Part shown: positions 44,036-52,587 of the stretch, piece by piece
How the letters are laid out: every line of letters begins with the position of its first letter
Position numbering within the stretch: position 1 is the stretch's first letter
Assembly: GCF_024213195.1 (NCBI RefSeq)
Contig: NZ_JANAVF010000005.1
Coordinates: forward strand, 310,001-374,000
DNA from: Streptomyces sp. TBY4
GTDB taxonomy: Bacteria; Actinomycetota; Actinomycetes; Streptomycetales; Streptomycetaceae
Reading direction: 5' to 3'
Length of the DNA: 64,000 nt
The notes under the pieces: model-generated
Told to the model about the DNA's origin: nothing
Database searches by the model: none
The model's input: only the letters and a program-made list of their open reading frames with translations
Translations under genes and position numbers: made by a program

Positions 44036-45205
44036 ATGAGCCAGGATTCCACCGCCGTCGTCGTTGACGGCAGGAAGCTCGCGGGGCGTCGCCGCAGGGA
44101 GATCGTCGCGGTGCTGCTCTTCAGCGGCGGACCGATCTTCGAGAGCTCCATTCCACTTTCCGTGTTCGGCATTGACCGGCAGGACGCGGGAGTTCCACGC
44201 TACCGACTGCTCGTGTGTGCCGGTGAGGACGGTCCTCTGCGGACCACCGGCGGACTCGAACTGACCGCGCCATACGGGTTGGAGGCGATCGCCCGGGCAG
44301 GCACGGTCGTCGTTCCCGCGTGGCGTTCCATCACCTCGCCGCCGCCGCCGGAGGCGCTCGACGCGCTGCGTCTGGCGCACGAGGAGGGGGCCCGGATCGT
44401 CGGACTGTGCACGGGGGCCTTCGTGCTCGCCGCCGCCGGTCTGCTGGACGGCCGGCCCGCGACGACGCACTGGATGTACGCGCCGACGCTGGCCAAGCGC
44501 TACCCGTCCGTCCACGTCGATCCGCGCGAGCTGTTCGTCGACGACGGCGACGTGCTCACGTCCGCGGGCACCGCGGCCGGAATCGACCTGTGCCTGCACA
44601 TCGTGCGCACGGACCACGGCAGCGAGGCGGCCGGGGCACTGGCCCGCAGGCTCGTCGTCCCGCCGCGCCGCACGGGTGGCCAGGAGCGCTACCTCGACCG
44701 GTCGCTGCCGGAGGAGATCGGCGCCGACCCGCTGGCCGAGGTCGTCGCCTGGGCTCTGGAGCACCTCCACGAGCAGTTCGACGTGGAGACGCTGGCGGCG
44801 CGCGCCTACATGAGCAGGCGCACCTTCGACCGGCGGTTCCGCTCGCTCACCGGCAGTGCGCCGCTGCAGTGGCTGATCACCCAGCGGGTGCTCCAGGCGC
44901 AGCGGCTGCTGGAGACCTCCGACTACTCGGTCGACGAGGTCGCCGGGCGCTGCGGGTTCCGCTCGCCGGTCGCGCTGCGCGGGCACTTCCGACGCCAGCT
45001 GGGGTCCTCCCCGGCCGCCTACCGCTCCGCCTACCGGGCCCGCCGCCCGCAGGCCGACGTGGTCCAGGTGGCTCAGCTGTCGGAGTCGCCGGTCCCGCAC
45101 CAGCGCACTCCGCAGCCGCAGCGCGCGGCGGCGGCGCTGGCCGCGGCCGGTCCCACGGTGACGGAGCTGTACGCCCCGGGCCGGGTGCTGCGCGAGCACG
45201 CGTAA
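44036..45205 (+). CDS. adpA: AdpA, central developmental regulator (GlxA/AraC type)
   Basis: 389 aa. The N-terminal ThiJ/PfpI-like dimerisation domain includes [20 protein letters not shown] and [17 protein letters not shown]. The C-terminal AraC/XylS DNA-binding domain has [37 protein letters not shown] and [19 protein letters not shown], essentially identical to known AdpA proteins. AdpA activates hundreds of genes for aerial growth and antibiotics. Most streptomycete adpA genes carry a TTA codon in the linker, placing AdpA under bldA control; I read every codon here and found none. orn follows, as in other streptomycetes. Confidence 0.95.
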   Translation: MSQDSTAVVVDGRKLAGRRRREIVAVLLFSGGPIFESSIPLSVFGIDRQDAGVPRYRLLVCAGEDGPLRTTGGLELTAPYGLEAIARAGTVVVPAWRSITSPPPPEALDALRLAHEEGARIVGLCTGAFVLAAAGLLDGRPATTHWMYAPTLAKRYPSVHVDPRELFVDDGDVLTSAGTAAGIDLCLHIVRTDHGSEAAGALARRLVVPPRRTGGQERYLDRSLPEEIGADPLAEVVAWALEHLHEQFDVETLAARAYMSRRTFDRRFRSLTGSAPLQWLITQRVLQAQRLLETSDYSVDEVAGRCGFRSPVALRGHFRRQLGSSPAAYRSAYRARRPQADVVQVAQLSESPVPHQRTPQPQRAAAALAAAGPTVTELYAPGRVLREHA

Positions 45206-45215
45206 CGAGGTCCCG

Positions 45216-45271
45216 GGAAGGTCCCCCGCACCAGTGGTCACCTCGGTGGTCACCGGTGCGGGGGACCTTCC
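45216..45271 (+). terminator. Large hairpin between adpA and orn
   Basis: A perfect 17-bp inverted repeat (GGAAGGTCCCCCGCACC and its complement) separated by 22 bases that contain GGTCACC repeats. There is no T-run. It probably terminates adpA transcripts and may also protect the 3' end. Confidence 0.8.
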
Positions 45272-45287
45272 GCATAAGGTGGGGCGC

Positions 45288-45890
45288 ATGAACGATCGCA
45301 TGGTGTGGATCGACTGCGAGATGACCGGGCTCTCGTTGACGGACGACGCACTTATCGAGGTGGCCGCACTGGTCACCGACTCGGAGCTCAACGTGCTCGG
45401 CGAAGGCGTGGACATTGTGATCCGCCCGCCGGACGCGGCCCTGGAAACCATGCCCGACGTGGTGCGCGAGATGCACACGGCGTCCGGCCTGCTCGACGAG
45501 CTGGCCGGCGGGACCACCCTCGCGGACGCGGAGGCCCAGGTCCTGGCCTACGTACGGGAACACGTGAAGGAACCCCGCAAGGCCCCGCTCTGCGGAAACA
45601 CGGTCGGCACCGACCGCGGCTTCCTGCTGCGCGACATGGCCGCACTGGAGGGGTACCTGCACTACCGGATCGTGGACGTGTCCTCGATCAAGGAGCTGGC
45701 GCGGCGCTGGTACCCGCGCGCCTACTTCAACAGCCCCCCGAAGAACGGCAACCACCGGGCGCTCGCGGACATCAAGGAGTCCATCGCCGAGCTGCGCTAC
45801 TACCGGGAGGCCGTCTTCGTGCCGCAGCCCGGTCCGGACTCGGACACGGCGCGCACCATCGCCGCCAAGCACGTCGTTCCTGGGGCCTAG
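45288..45890 (+). CDS. orn: Oligoribonuclease
   Basis: 200 aa from the ATG at 45288. DEDDh exonuclease motifs are all visible: WIDCEMTGL (Asp, Glu), [11 protein letters not shown] (Asp), and [12 protein letters not shown] (His and Asp). It degrades 2- to 5-nucleotide RNA fragments and pGpG-type dinucleotides, the last step of RNA and cyclic-di-GMP turnover. It is the standard neighbour of adpA. Confidence 0.95.
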   Translation: MNDRMVWIDCEMTGLSLTDDALIEVAALVTDSELNVLGEGVDIVIRPPDAALETMPDVVREMHTASGLLDELAGGTTLADAEAQVLAYVREHVKEPRKAPLCGNTVGTDRGFLLRDMAALEGYLHYRIVDVSSIKELARRWYPRAYFNSPPKNGNHRALADIKESIAELRYYREAVFVPQPGPDSDTARTIAAKHVVPGA

Positions 45891-45961
45891 CGGCCACCGG
45901 AGAGGGGTGCGGGGAAAGGGGGGAGCGAGCACCCTCCCGGACCCTGTACCCTTTTCTTCGG

Positions 45962-45981
45962 CCGGTCGGTTTTCCGACCGG
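45962..45981 (+). promoter_or_regulatory. Perfect hairpin just upstream of tRNA-His
   Basis: CCGGTCGG-TTTT-CCGACCGG, ending five bases before the mature tRNA. It may be an orn terminator or a structure in the tRNA precursor leader that guides processing. Confidence 0.6.
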
Positions 45982-45986
45982 ACATG

Positions 45987-46059
45987 GTGGGTGTAGCTCA
46001 GTTGGTAGAGCACCTGGTTGTGGTCCAGGTGGCCGCGGGTTCAAGTCCCGTCACTCACC
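45987..46059 (+). tRNA. tRNA-His (GTG anticodon)
   Basis: Cloverleaf: acceptor GTGGGTG pairs with CACTCAC (one G-T pair). The D-arm starts TAGCTCAGTTGGTAGAGC, the anticodon stem-loop is CCTGG-TTGTGGT-CCAGG with anticodon GTG, and the T-arm contains GGGTTCAAGTCCC. The base before position 1 is G, opposite C73, as needed for histidine identity. CCA is not encoded. Confidence 0.96.
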
Positions 46060-46067
46060 CTGACGAG

Positions 46068-46101
46068 AAGGCCCCGGTCCGCGAAAGCGGACCGGGGCCT
46101 T
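46068..46101. terminator. Bidirectional terminator, tRNA-His / VCBS gene
   Basis: 15-bp perfect stem AAGGCCCCGGTCCGC and complement closed by a GAAA tetraloop. It lies between the tRNA and a convergent gene, so it can stop both. Confidence 0.88.
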
Positions 46102-46110
46102 CCGCGTTTC

Positions 46111-47841
46111 TCAGAACAGCAGGTTGTACTTGTCGAAGCCGGTGCCGAGGACAGAGACCTTCACCCGCGGGATGTACGGCTTGGCGGGGACGCCGTTGCC
46201 CTGGTACAGCCACAGGTTGCCGGACTTGTCCCGGGCCACCAGGTCGGCCTTGCCGTCGGACGTCAGGTCGCCCGGAGCCACGATCGAGTTGTAGATCTGC
46301 CAGCCGGTGCCCACCTGCTTCTTGAGCGCGAACGGCTTCGCCGCCACCCCGGTGCCCTCGTACAGCCACAGCCGGCCCGCCTTGTCCCGGGCCACCAGGT
46401 CGGCCTTGCCGTCGGCGGTCAGATCGACACCGCCCGCCAGCTGGTCGTACACCCCCCAGCCACGGCCGACCTGCACCTTGGTCGCGAACGGCTTCGCGTC
46501 CACACCCGTCCCCGCGTACAGCCACAGACCGCCCACCGCGTCCCGCGCCAGCAGATCCGCCTTCTTGTCACCGGTCAGATCGGAGACACTCACCAGGGTG
46601 TTGTAGGTGTTCCACCCCGACCCGACCCGTATCCGGTCCTTGTAGATGCCACCGTCACCCGACATCGGGTGGAACCACAGCACCCCGGCCTTGTCACGGC
46701 CCACCGCACCCGGCCCGGTGCTCTGGATCGTCACCGGCCCCAGCCGGGTCAGCGCGGTGTACTGGTTCCAGTCGAAGCTGCCGCCGACCGGGTCGACAGG
46801 GGTGAACGGCTCGGCAACCTTGCCGGTGCCCTTGTGGTCCCACAGACCGCCCTCGGCGTCACGGCCCACGAGCCGGTACCGCTCGGTCACCGGTATCGAG
46901 CCGGCGACCGCGAAGTCCGAAGTCTTCTCCGGGTTGCCCGTGCCGTAGGCGTACACCTCGTAGACCGCGGTGGTGGTCAGCTTCCACGCAGGCGCTTTCG
47001 CCTCGGCCTTCAGCGTGTAGGTGAGGGTGTAGTCACCGGGCTTCGCGATGTCGCACCAGACGCCGCCGTAGCCGATCTCGCCGGTCGAGTGGGAGCACTC
47101 GGCACCGCTGGCACCGGCTGCACCGGAGTCCACGACGCTGATCTTCAGCTCGCCCTGGTCCCACCAGCGGAAGCCCGCTGCCGCGGTCAGGCCCAGTTGC
47201 AGTTTGCCCTTGTCGACCGCGTGCAGCTTCACCGTGTGCTTCACCGTGCCGCCGGCCGGCAGCGTCGGCGTCGACAGCTTGATGGTGTTCTGCGCGACGT
47301 GCGCCTTGGTCTTCGCCGTGACGGTGGCGTGCGCCCGGCGCGGACCGATGGCCTTGGAGCCCGCGGTCTGCGCCTCCTTGATGCCCGCAGTGATGCTGGC
47401 ACCGCGCGGCACGTAGACGAGCCCGTAGTAGGCCGTCGTGCCGTCCGCCGCGCCACTCGTCGCCGAGATCCACGGCGCCGGGTTGCTCCAGCCTCCGTCG
47501 AGGTCGCACAAGTACACCCCGGCCACCCCGGCCTTCGCCGTGCAGCCCTCGTGCGAGTCCACCTTCAGACCGGCAGGGAGCCCGCCGCCGGACCAGCCGG
47601 CATCCGTCAGCGGCTTCTTGCTCACCACATAGACGTACGTACCGTCCGGCTCCCCTGTGTTCTGGCCGCCGGTGCCCGACGGGGACAACTGGGCCCAGCC
47701 CTCGCCCGGCATCAGGACCTTGTCCTCGACAGGACTGAAGTAGAACGTCGGATCCCCGGCCGCCACGGCCGTGCCCGCACCCGCGATACCACCGGTGACC
47801 AGCAGCGCAACCGCGACACCAGCACCCAAAAGCCTTCTCAT
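46111..47841 (-). CDS. Secreted FG-GAP/VCBS-repeat protein
   Basis: 576 aa from the ATG at 47841. A signal peptide (MRRLLGAGVAVALLVTGG) ends near AVAAG. The middle has beta-sandwich character. The C-terminal 230 residues carry repeated blade units of about 45 residues (DLTGDKKADLLARDAVGGLW, DLTADGKADLVARDKAGRLW, DLTSDGKADLVARDKSGNLW), a beta-propeller with DxDxDG-like calcium loops. It is exported and probably binds sugars, cell wall or protein partners; no catalytic residues seen. It is divergent from a MarR regulator. Confidence 0.85.
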   Translation of the reverse strand: MRRLLGAGVAVALLVTGGIAGAGTAVAAGDPTFYFSPVEDKVLMPGEGWAQLSPSGTGGQNTGEPDGTYVYVVSKKPLTDAGWSGGGLPAGLKVDSHEGCTAKAGVAGVYLCDLDGGWSNPAPWISATSGAADGTTAYYGLVYVPRGASITAGIKEAQTAGSKAIGPRRAHATVTAKTKAHVAQNTIKLSTPTLPAGGTVKHTVKLHAVDKGKLQLGLTAAAGFRWWDQGELKISVVDSGAAGASGAECSHSTGEIGYGGVWCDIAKPGDYTLTYTLKAEAKAPAWKLTTTAVYEVYAYGTGNPEKTSDFAVAGSIPVTERYRLVGRDAEGGLWDHKGTGKVAEPFTPVDPVGGSFDWNQYTALTRLGPVTIQSTGPGAVGRDKAGVLWFHPMSGDGGIYKDRIRVGSGWNTYNTLVSVSDLTGDKKADLLARDAVGGLWLYAGTGVDAKPFATKVQVGRGWGVYDQLAGGVDLTADGKADLVARDKAGRLWLYEGTGVAAKPFALKKQVGTGWQIYNSIVAPGDLTSDGKADLVARDKSGNLWLYQGNGVPAKPYIPRVKVSVLGTGFDKYNLLF

Positions 47842-47942
47842 GTGCCCCCCAGGGAGATCGATCAATCGGCGGACGCTAGCACGCACGATCGCCGACGATT
47901 CCGCTCGGGTTCCCGTTCGCCCTGTCCTAGACTGAATACGTG

Positions 47943-47957
47943 ACGCAGATTCTGCGT
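47943..47957. promoter_or_regulatory. Perfect inverted repeat, probable MarR operator
   Basis: ACGCAGA-T-TCTGCGT, 7-1-7, in the divergent spacer between the VCBS and MarR genes. A further half-copy CTCTGCGT follows at about 47966. The position, 49-63 bases before the marR start, suits autorepression. Confidence 0.7.
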
Positions 47958-48005
47958 GGCGCAATCTCTGCGTTACACAGATAAATTTGGACCCCGGAGA
48001 AGCCG

Positions 48006-48509
48006 ATGTCAACGGATTACGCCCGTTCGAGTGAGGACTGGACCCGCGCCGAGCTGCTCGCGCGCATCGTCACCGAGAGCCGGCGGCACCACGCCGACTA
48101 CTCGCTCTTCAACCAGGCCATGGCCGACCACGTCGGCCTGCACCCCACCGACATGCAGTGCGTCGCCCTCCTCGGCATGGAGCCCGGCCCGGTCAGCACC
48201 GGTGGCATCGCCCGCCTCACCGGCCTGACCTCCGGCTCCGCCACCCGCCTCGTGGACCGCCTGGTCAAGGCCGGCATCGTCGAGCGGCACGCCGACCCGA
48301 ACGACCGCCGCCGCTCCCTCGTCGCCCTCTCCCCCGCCGCCCGCGACCGGATCGGCGCCGCCTGGGAGACCCCGGGCCGGGCCTTCGGCGCCGTTCTGGC
48401 GGGCTACTCCGACTCCGAACTGGCCGTCATCGCCGACTACCTGCACCGCACCGCCGAGGTCGGCCGCACCCAGGCCCAGCGGCTGACCTCGGGCGACGAC
48501 ACCCCCTAG
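48006..48509 (+). CDS. MarR-family transcriptional regulator
   Basis: 167 aa. A winged helix-turn-helix occupies residues about 45-120 (GGIARLTGLTSGSATRLVDR, LVKAGIVERHADPNDRRRSL), with the DxRxR-type wing typical of MarR. It likely represses itself and the MFS transporter that starts 110 bp downstream, responding to a small aromatic or drug. The start follows CGGAGAAGCC. Confidence 0.88.
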   Translation: MSTDYARSSEDWTRAELLARIVTESRRHHADYSLFNQAMADHVGLHPTDMQCVALLGMEPGPVSTGGIARLTGLTSGSATRLVDRLVKAGIVERHADPNDRRRSLVALSPAARDRIGAAWETPGRAFGAVLAGYSDSELAVIADYLHRTAEVGRTQAQRLTSGDDTP

Positions 48510-48619
48510 CCCTTCCCGGGGCCCTTCCCAACCGGCCGCTCCGGCGTTAGCGTCCAGCCCAACGGGCAACGGCGCGCGCCGGAGAAACGGGAGGGTCGGC
48601 GTGCGGCTGGAGGTTGTCC

Positions 48620-49963
48620 ATGCCCGCACCCATGCCCACACCCGCGCCCGCCCCCGCCGGCTTCCGCAGCGTGCTCGCCCTCGGCGGCCCGGCCCTGCCC
48701 GTCCACGGGTTCCTCGCCCGCCTCCCCGCCGCGCTCTGCCCCATCGGGACGCTGCTGCTGATCAACGAGCGCGACGGCATCGGCGACGCCGGGACCATGG
48801 CCGCCGCCCTCTGGCTCGGGCAGGCCCTCGGCGGCCCGGTCATCGGCCGGCTCGCCGACCGGCGCGGCCACCGGCCCGTCCTGCTGGCCGCCTGCGCCGC
48901 GAACGCCGCCGTGCTCCTCGCCCTCGTCGCCGCCGTCCTCGGCGGACTGCCGCTCGCCGCCCGCATCGCGCTCGCCGTCGCCGCCGGACTCACGACGGCC
49001 CAGGTCGGACCGCTGGCCCGGGCCCGGTGGGCGCGGCTGGCCGGAGAGGACAAGGCCCTGGTCGGGTCCGCGCTCTCCTTCGACACCACCCTCGACGAGG
49101 TCGGCTTCATGGTGGGGCCCGCGCTGGCCGGGATCCTCGCGGTGACCGTGCACCCCGCGTCGGCGCTGCTCCTCGCGGCCGCCCTGGGGCTGGTGTTCGG
49201 AACGCTCTTCGCCGTGCATCCCACGGCGCCGGGGCCGACGGGAGCGGGCGCCGCCGCGCGGGACGGCGTACGGCTGTGGTCTCCGGGGCTCGCGCTGCTG
49301 TTCCTCGTGGCCGTCCTGCAGGGCGCCGCGTGGAGCGGGGCCAACACCGGGGTCAACGCGCTCGCCGTGGCGGTCGGTTCCCCCGGGGCCGCCGGGCTCG
49401 TGTGGGCCGCCATGGCGGTGACCAGCTCGGTGGCCGGCTTCGTGACCGTGGCCCGGCCCGGGAAGGCCGACCTGACCGTCCGGCTGCGCCGGACCATCGC
49501 CGCCCAGGCGCTGCTGACGCTGCCGCTGCTCGCCGTCGGCGGGCTGTGGGGCGCGGCCTTCGCCGTCGCCGGGATCGGACTGGCGGTCGCACCGCACCTG
49601 ATCGCGCTGTTCGGCCTCGTGGAACGGGCCGGTCCCGCGCGGCGGATGGGCGAGGCCATGACCCTGGCCGGCAGCGGTCTGATCATCGGGCAGGCGCTGG
49701 CCGCTGCCGCCTCCGGTCCGCTCGCCGCGGCCTACGGGTACCGGGCGGCCTTCGCCGTGTCGTGCGCGGCCGCGGCCGCCTCCGCGGCGCTGGCGTGGGC
49801 GGCCGCCGACCGGGTGCTCGGGCCGCGGCCCGGAGCGGACCCCGCGCCGGACCCGGCGCCGGATCCCGAGCCGCGGCTCAGCCCGGCGAGGACTTCATCG
49901 CCGCCAGACCCTTCGCCAGGTCCTCGGCGTTCATCACCGGGCCGACCTCCAGCTCGGCGTTGA
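48620..49963 (+). CDS. MFS transporter
   Basis: 447 aa from the ATG at 48620, preceded by GGAGG; the TTG six bases earlier is less likely. About twelve helices; motif A-like loop GRLADRRGHRPVLLA between helices 2 and 3. It is an exporter, probably of a drug or metabolite, under the adjacent MarR. The C-terminal 60 residues are a Pro/Asp/Ala tail (DPAPDPAPDPEP) and overlap the convergent gene at 49878 by 86 bp. Confidence 0.85.
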   Translation: MPAPMPTPAPAPAGFRSVLALGGPALPVHGFLARLPAALCPIGTLLLINERDGIGDAGTMAAALWLGQALGGPVIGRLADRRGHRPVLLAACAANAAVLLALVAAVLGGLPLAARIALAVAAGLTTAQVGPLARARWARLAGEDKALVGSALSFDTTLDEVGFMVGPALAGILAVTVHPASALLLAAALGLVFGTLFAVHPTAPGPTGAGAAARDGVRLWSPGLALLFLVAVLQGAAWSGANTGVNALAVAVGSPGAAGLVWAAMAVTSSVAGFVTVARPGKADLTVRLRRTIAAQALLTLPLLAVGGLWGAAFAVAGIGLAVAPHLIALFGLVERAGPARRMGEAMTLAGSGLIIGQALAAAASGPLAAAYGYRAAFAVSCAAAAASAALAWAAADRVLGPRPGADPAPDPAPDPEPRLSPARTSSPPDPSPGPRRSSPGRPPARR

Positions 49964-50180
49964 ACTGCAGGAACAGGTCCTCCATCAGGGACGGCATCTG
50001 GGAGCTGTCCTGGAGGTCGAAGACCAGCCAGCAGGACCGGACGCCCTCGTGGAGGCCGAAGTAGGCGGCCTCCGGCTTCACCGTGTCCATGAGCTTCTTG
50101 ATGGCCGCCGGAAGGGCGCCGCTCTTGATGCCCTCGTTCGTAGCCGCCGTGTCGAAGTGGGCCCTGAGCATGACTCTCAT
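49878..50180 (-). CDS. Small conserved protein (DUF3303/GYD-like)
   Basis: 100 aa, single alpha/beta domain: MRVMLRAHFDTAATNEGI, AAYFGLHEGVRSCWLVFDL, FLQFNAELEVGPVMNAEDL. It has the look of a ferredoxin-like dimeric alpha/beta-barrel, as in DUF3303 or GYD proteins. No catalytic residue is evident; cytosolic. Its 3' end overlaps the MFS gene on the other strand. Confidence 0.7.
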   Translation of the reverse strand: MRVMLRAHFDTAATNEGIKSGALPAAIKKLMDTVKPEAAYFGLHEGVRSCWLVFDLQDSSQMPSLMEDLFLQFNAELEVGPVMNAEDLAKGLAAMKSSPG

Positions 50181-50317
50181 GCGCGGCTCCTTTCCTCACG
50201 GCCACCCTGGGCGCGGTTACGGGGGGCGGCAACATCTCCGCCTCCGTCCGGGCGGGGGCTACGCCGTCCGGTTCGCGCAGGGGGTACGGACACCACCACG
50301 GATGCGGATCCGCCGGG

Positions 50318-50956
50318 TCACAGGATCCCCACGTCGTAGAAGAACTGGTAGCGCGTCGGGTCGTCCGGCAGGAACCAGTGGAAGCCCTCCTCCAGGAAGA
50401 CGGCCACGACGTTCACGGCGATCACCAGCCCCAGGAACCACAGCGCGACCGTCCCCACCGTGCGGTACGGGCCCGGGTCCTGCGCCGGGACCGAGCGGTC
50501 CGCGGTGGCGTGGGCGAAGGCCAGGACGATGCCCACGGCGACGACCGAGGCCTGGAAGAGGATCCACGCCCAGACGTAGAGGTGCAGGCCGAACACCTCG
50601 CTCCCGTACCCCTTGTCGCCCGGCAGGATGTGCAGCATCGTCTGCCGCCACGAGGCGAACGAGCCTGCGATCACGGCGACCAGGGACAGGCCCCAGCCCA
50701 TCATGTAGTCGCGTCCGGTCACCGCCCCGTAGGACAGCGCGGTCCGGATGATGTGGGCCGCGCCCATCGCCGCCAGCAGCATGAACATCCGCTGCACGAT
50801 GCAGAGCGGGCAGGGGTACTCCCACAGGCCGAACTGGTAGAACAGCCCGCCGCACACCACCCCCGTCCAGCCGATGGCGAAGAAGCACGCGAACCAGAAC
50901 TGCACCCGGCCCAGCAGGCCGCCCTCCGGCTGTGCCTCCGGGAGGAGGCTGGACAT
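50318..50956 (-). CDS. DsbB-like disulfide bond formation membrane protein
   Basis: 212 aa from the ATG at 50956. Five hydrophobic segments, one more than classic DsbB. The first redox motif Cys-x-x-Cys is intact (YPCPLCIVQRMFML), while a second periplasmic cysteine pair typical of DsbB is not visible. It should pass electrons from exported thiols to quinone, or act as a membrane oxidoreductase. It follows a 54-aa membrane protein 11 bp downstream of its stop, presumably a partner. No DsbA-like gene is near. Confidence 0.8.
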   Translation of the reverse strand: MSSLLPEAQPEGGLLGRVQFWFACFFAIGWTGVVCGGLFYQFGLWEYPCPLCIVQRMFMLLAAMGAAHIIRTALSYGAVTGRDYMMGWGLSLVAVIAGSFASWRQTMLHILPGDKGYGSEVFGLHLYVWAWILFQASVVAVGIVLAFAHATADRSVPAQDPGPYRTVGTVALWFLGLVIAVNVVAVFLEEGFHWFLPDDPTRYQFFYDVGIL

Positions 50957-50967
50957 CGCGGCCACGG

Positions 50968-51132
50968 TCAGTAGCTCAAGGTGAGGGCGAGGCCGCTGGT
51001 GATGTGGTGCGCCATCAGCAGGATCACGGCGAGGAGCATGAGCCACCAGGCGCCGAGCACGACGAACCGCGGGGCGCCCCGGTACATCGCGATCAGCGTG
51101 GCGAGGAGGCCGCCGAAGATGAGGGTGTCCAT
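50968..51132 (-). CDS. 54-aa membrane protein (DUF5993-like)
   Basis: Two hydrophobic helices: MDTLIFGGLLATLIAMYRG and VLGAWWLMLLAVILLMAHHI, joined by APRF. The ATG at 51132 is followed by a frame that uses only high-GC codons. It sits directly ahead of the DsbB-like gene on the same strand. I recall that DUF5993 proteins of this size are common next to disulfide-bond genes in streptomycetes. Probable subunit or chaperone of the oxidoreductase. Confidence 0.75.
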   Translation of the reverse strand: MDTLIFGGLLATLIAMYRGAPRFVVLGAWWLMLLAVILLMAHHITSGLALTLSY

Positions 51133-51195
51133 GGCGCGGACCGTACCGACAGGGGGACATACCGGACACGCGGCGCGCCCCCGCCGCCCCCAGGG

Positions 51196-52587
51196 TTACG
51201 CCGGTCGCCCCGCCGCGTGCCCGCGCCGCTTGCGCCGGCCCCGTCCGGTCCGGGCCGACTCCCCCCGCGCCCGCCCGTCCAGCGCGATCCACACCCGCAC
51301 CTCGGTGCCGCCGAGCACCGAACGCCCCAGCCGCACGTCCCCGCCCGTCGATTCCGCGACCCGCCGGACGATGTCCAGCCCCAGGCCCGTGGACCCGTCG
51401 CGGCCGCCGTCGTTGCCGCGCCGCAGGGCCGCGTCCGGATCGGCGATGCCGCCGCCCGCGTCCGAGACGAGCACGATGACCGCGTCCCCCGCGTCGTGGA
51501 CGTCCACCGCGAAGGGGGTGCCCTCGGGGGTGTGCCGGAACACGTTGCCCAGCATGGCGTCCAGCGCCGCGGCCAGCTCCGGCCGGGCCACGGGGATCCG
51601 TACCGTACGGTCGACCCCGGCGAGCCGCACCTCGCGGCCCTCGTCCTCCGCCAGCGCCGACCAGAACCCCATCCGGTCGCGGATCACCTCGGAGGCGTCG
51701 CAGCCGGCCCCGGGCCCCTGCGCGCCGGCCGGGCGCTGCTCGCGGGCGGTACGGATGATCGTGTCGACCTCCCGTTCCAGTTGCTCCACGGCCGCCCGGG
51801 TCTGCTCCGCGGCCGGGCCGTCGCCGAGCGAGGCCGCGTTGAGGCGCAGCACCGTCAGCGGGGTCCGCAGCCGGTGCGAGAGGTCGGCGGCCAGCTCCCG
51901 CTCGTTGGCCAGGAGTTCCACGACCTGGTCCGCCATCGAGTTGAAGGCGACGGCCGCCGAGCGGAGTTCCTTCGGACCCTCCTCCGGGACCCGCGCTCCG
52001 AGCCGCCCCTCGCCCAGCCGGTGCGCCGCGTCCGCGAGCCGCTCGGCCGGTCGCACCAGGCGGGCGCCGAGCCGGTCCGCGACCGCCACCGAGCCCACGA
52101 CCAGGGCGAGTCCGACGCCCGCCAGCACCACCCAGGCGGTGGCGACGCCATTGCTGACCTCGCTCTCCGGTACGAGGATCTCCACGACGGCGATGTCCCC
52201 GGAGCCGAGCGCCACGGGCTGGAGCAGCGCGAAGCCGCCGCCCGCGACCGGGGCCGTCGCGGCCCGCCCGATGCGCCGGACCTCGGAGACGGCGCGCTCG
52301 CCGGCCCAGCCGTCGCCGATGTCCACGCGCGGGCTGTCCCCGACGGCCGGCACGTGTACGGCCATCCGCCGGTCGGCGCCCATCTGCGTGGACTCCACGG
52401 CCTTGCGCAGCTGCACCGGGTCGGTGGTGATGGACAGCGTCGGCCCGATGGTGGCGGCCTGCCGCTCGGCGTTGGAGAACGCCCGGTCGCTGGCCATCTC
52501 CTGGACGACCAGCCCGAGGGGCACGGCGAAGGCCACGACCACCATCACGGTGACCGCGAGGCAGACCTTGACCAGGGCCCACCTCAC
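51196..52587 (-). CDS. Sensor histidine kinase
   Basis: 463 aa from the GTG at 52587, which overlaps the TGA of the response-regulator gene. Two membrane helices flank an extracellular sensor of about 120 residues, then a HAMP domain. The phosphoacceptor His is in AADLSHRLRTPLTVLRL; the ATPase domain has the N-box LGNVFRHTPEG and the G-boxes VSDAGGGIADP and STGLGLDIVRRVAE. The Lys/Arg-rich tail is basic and low-complexity. The signal is unknown. Confidence 0.92.
   Translation of the reverse strand: MRWALVKVCLAVTVMVVVAFAVPLGLVVQEMASDRAFSNAERQAATIGPTLSITTDPVQLRKAVESTQMGADRRMAVHVPAVGDSPRVDIGDGWAGERAVSEVRRIGRAATAPVAGGGFALLQPVALGSGDIAVVEILVPESEVSNGVATAWVVLAGVGLALVVGSVAVADRLGARLVRPAERLADAAHRLGEGRLGARVPEEGPKELRSAAVAFNSMADQVVELLANERELAADLSHRLRTPLTVLRLNAASLGDGPAAEQTRAAVEQLEREVDTIIRTAREQRPAGAQGPGAGCDASEVIRDRMGFWSALAEDEGREVRLAGVDRTVRIPVARPELAAALDAMLGNVFRHTPEGTPFAVDVHDAGDAVIVLVSDAGGGIADPDAALRRGNDGGRDGSTGLGLDIVRRVAESTGGDVRLGRSVLGGTEVRVWIALDGRARGESARTGRGRRKRRGHAAGRPA

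Noticed and set aside
45216..45271. The adpA-orn hairpin as a riboswitch for orn
   Set aside because: It is a simple long stem with no conserved junction; termination or 3' protection is the simpler explanation.
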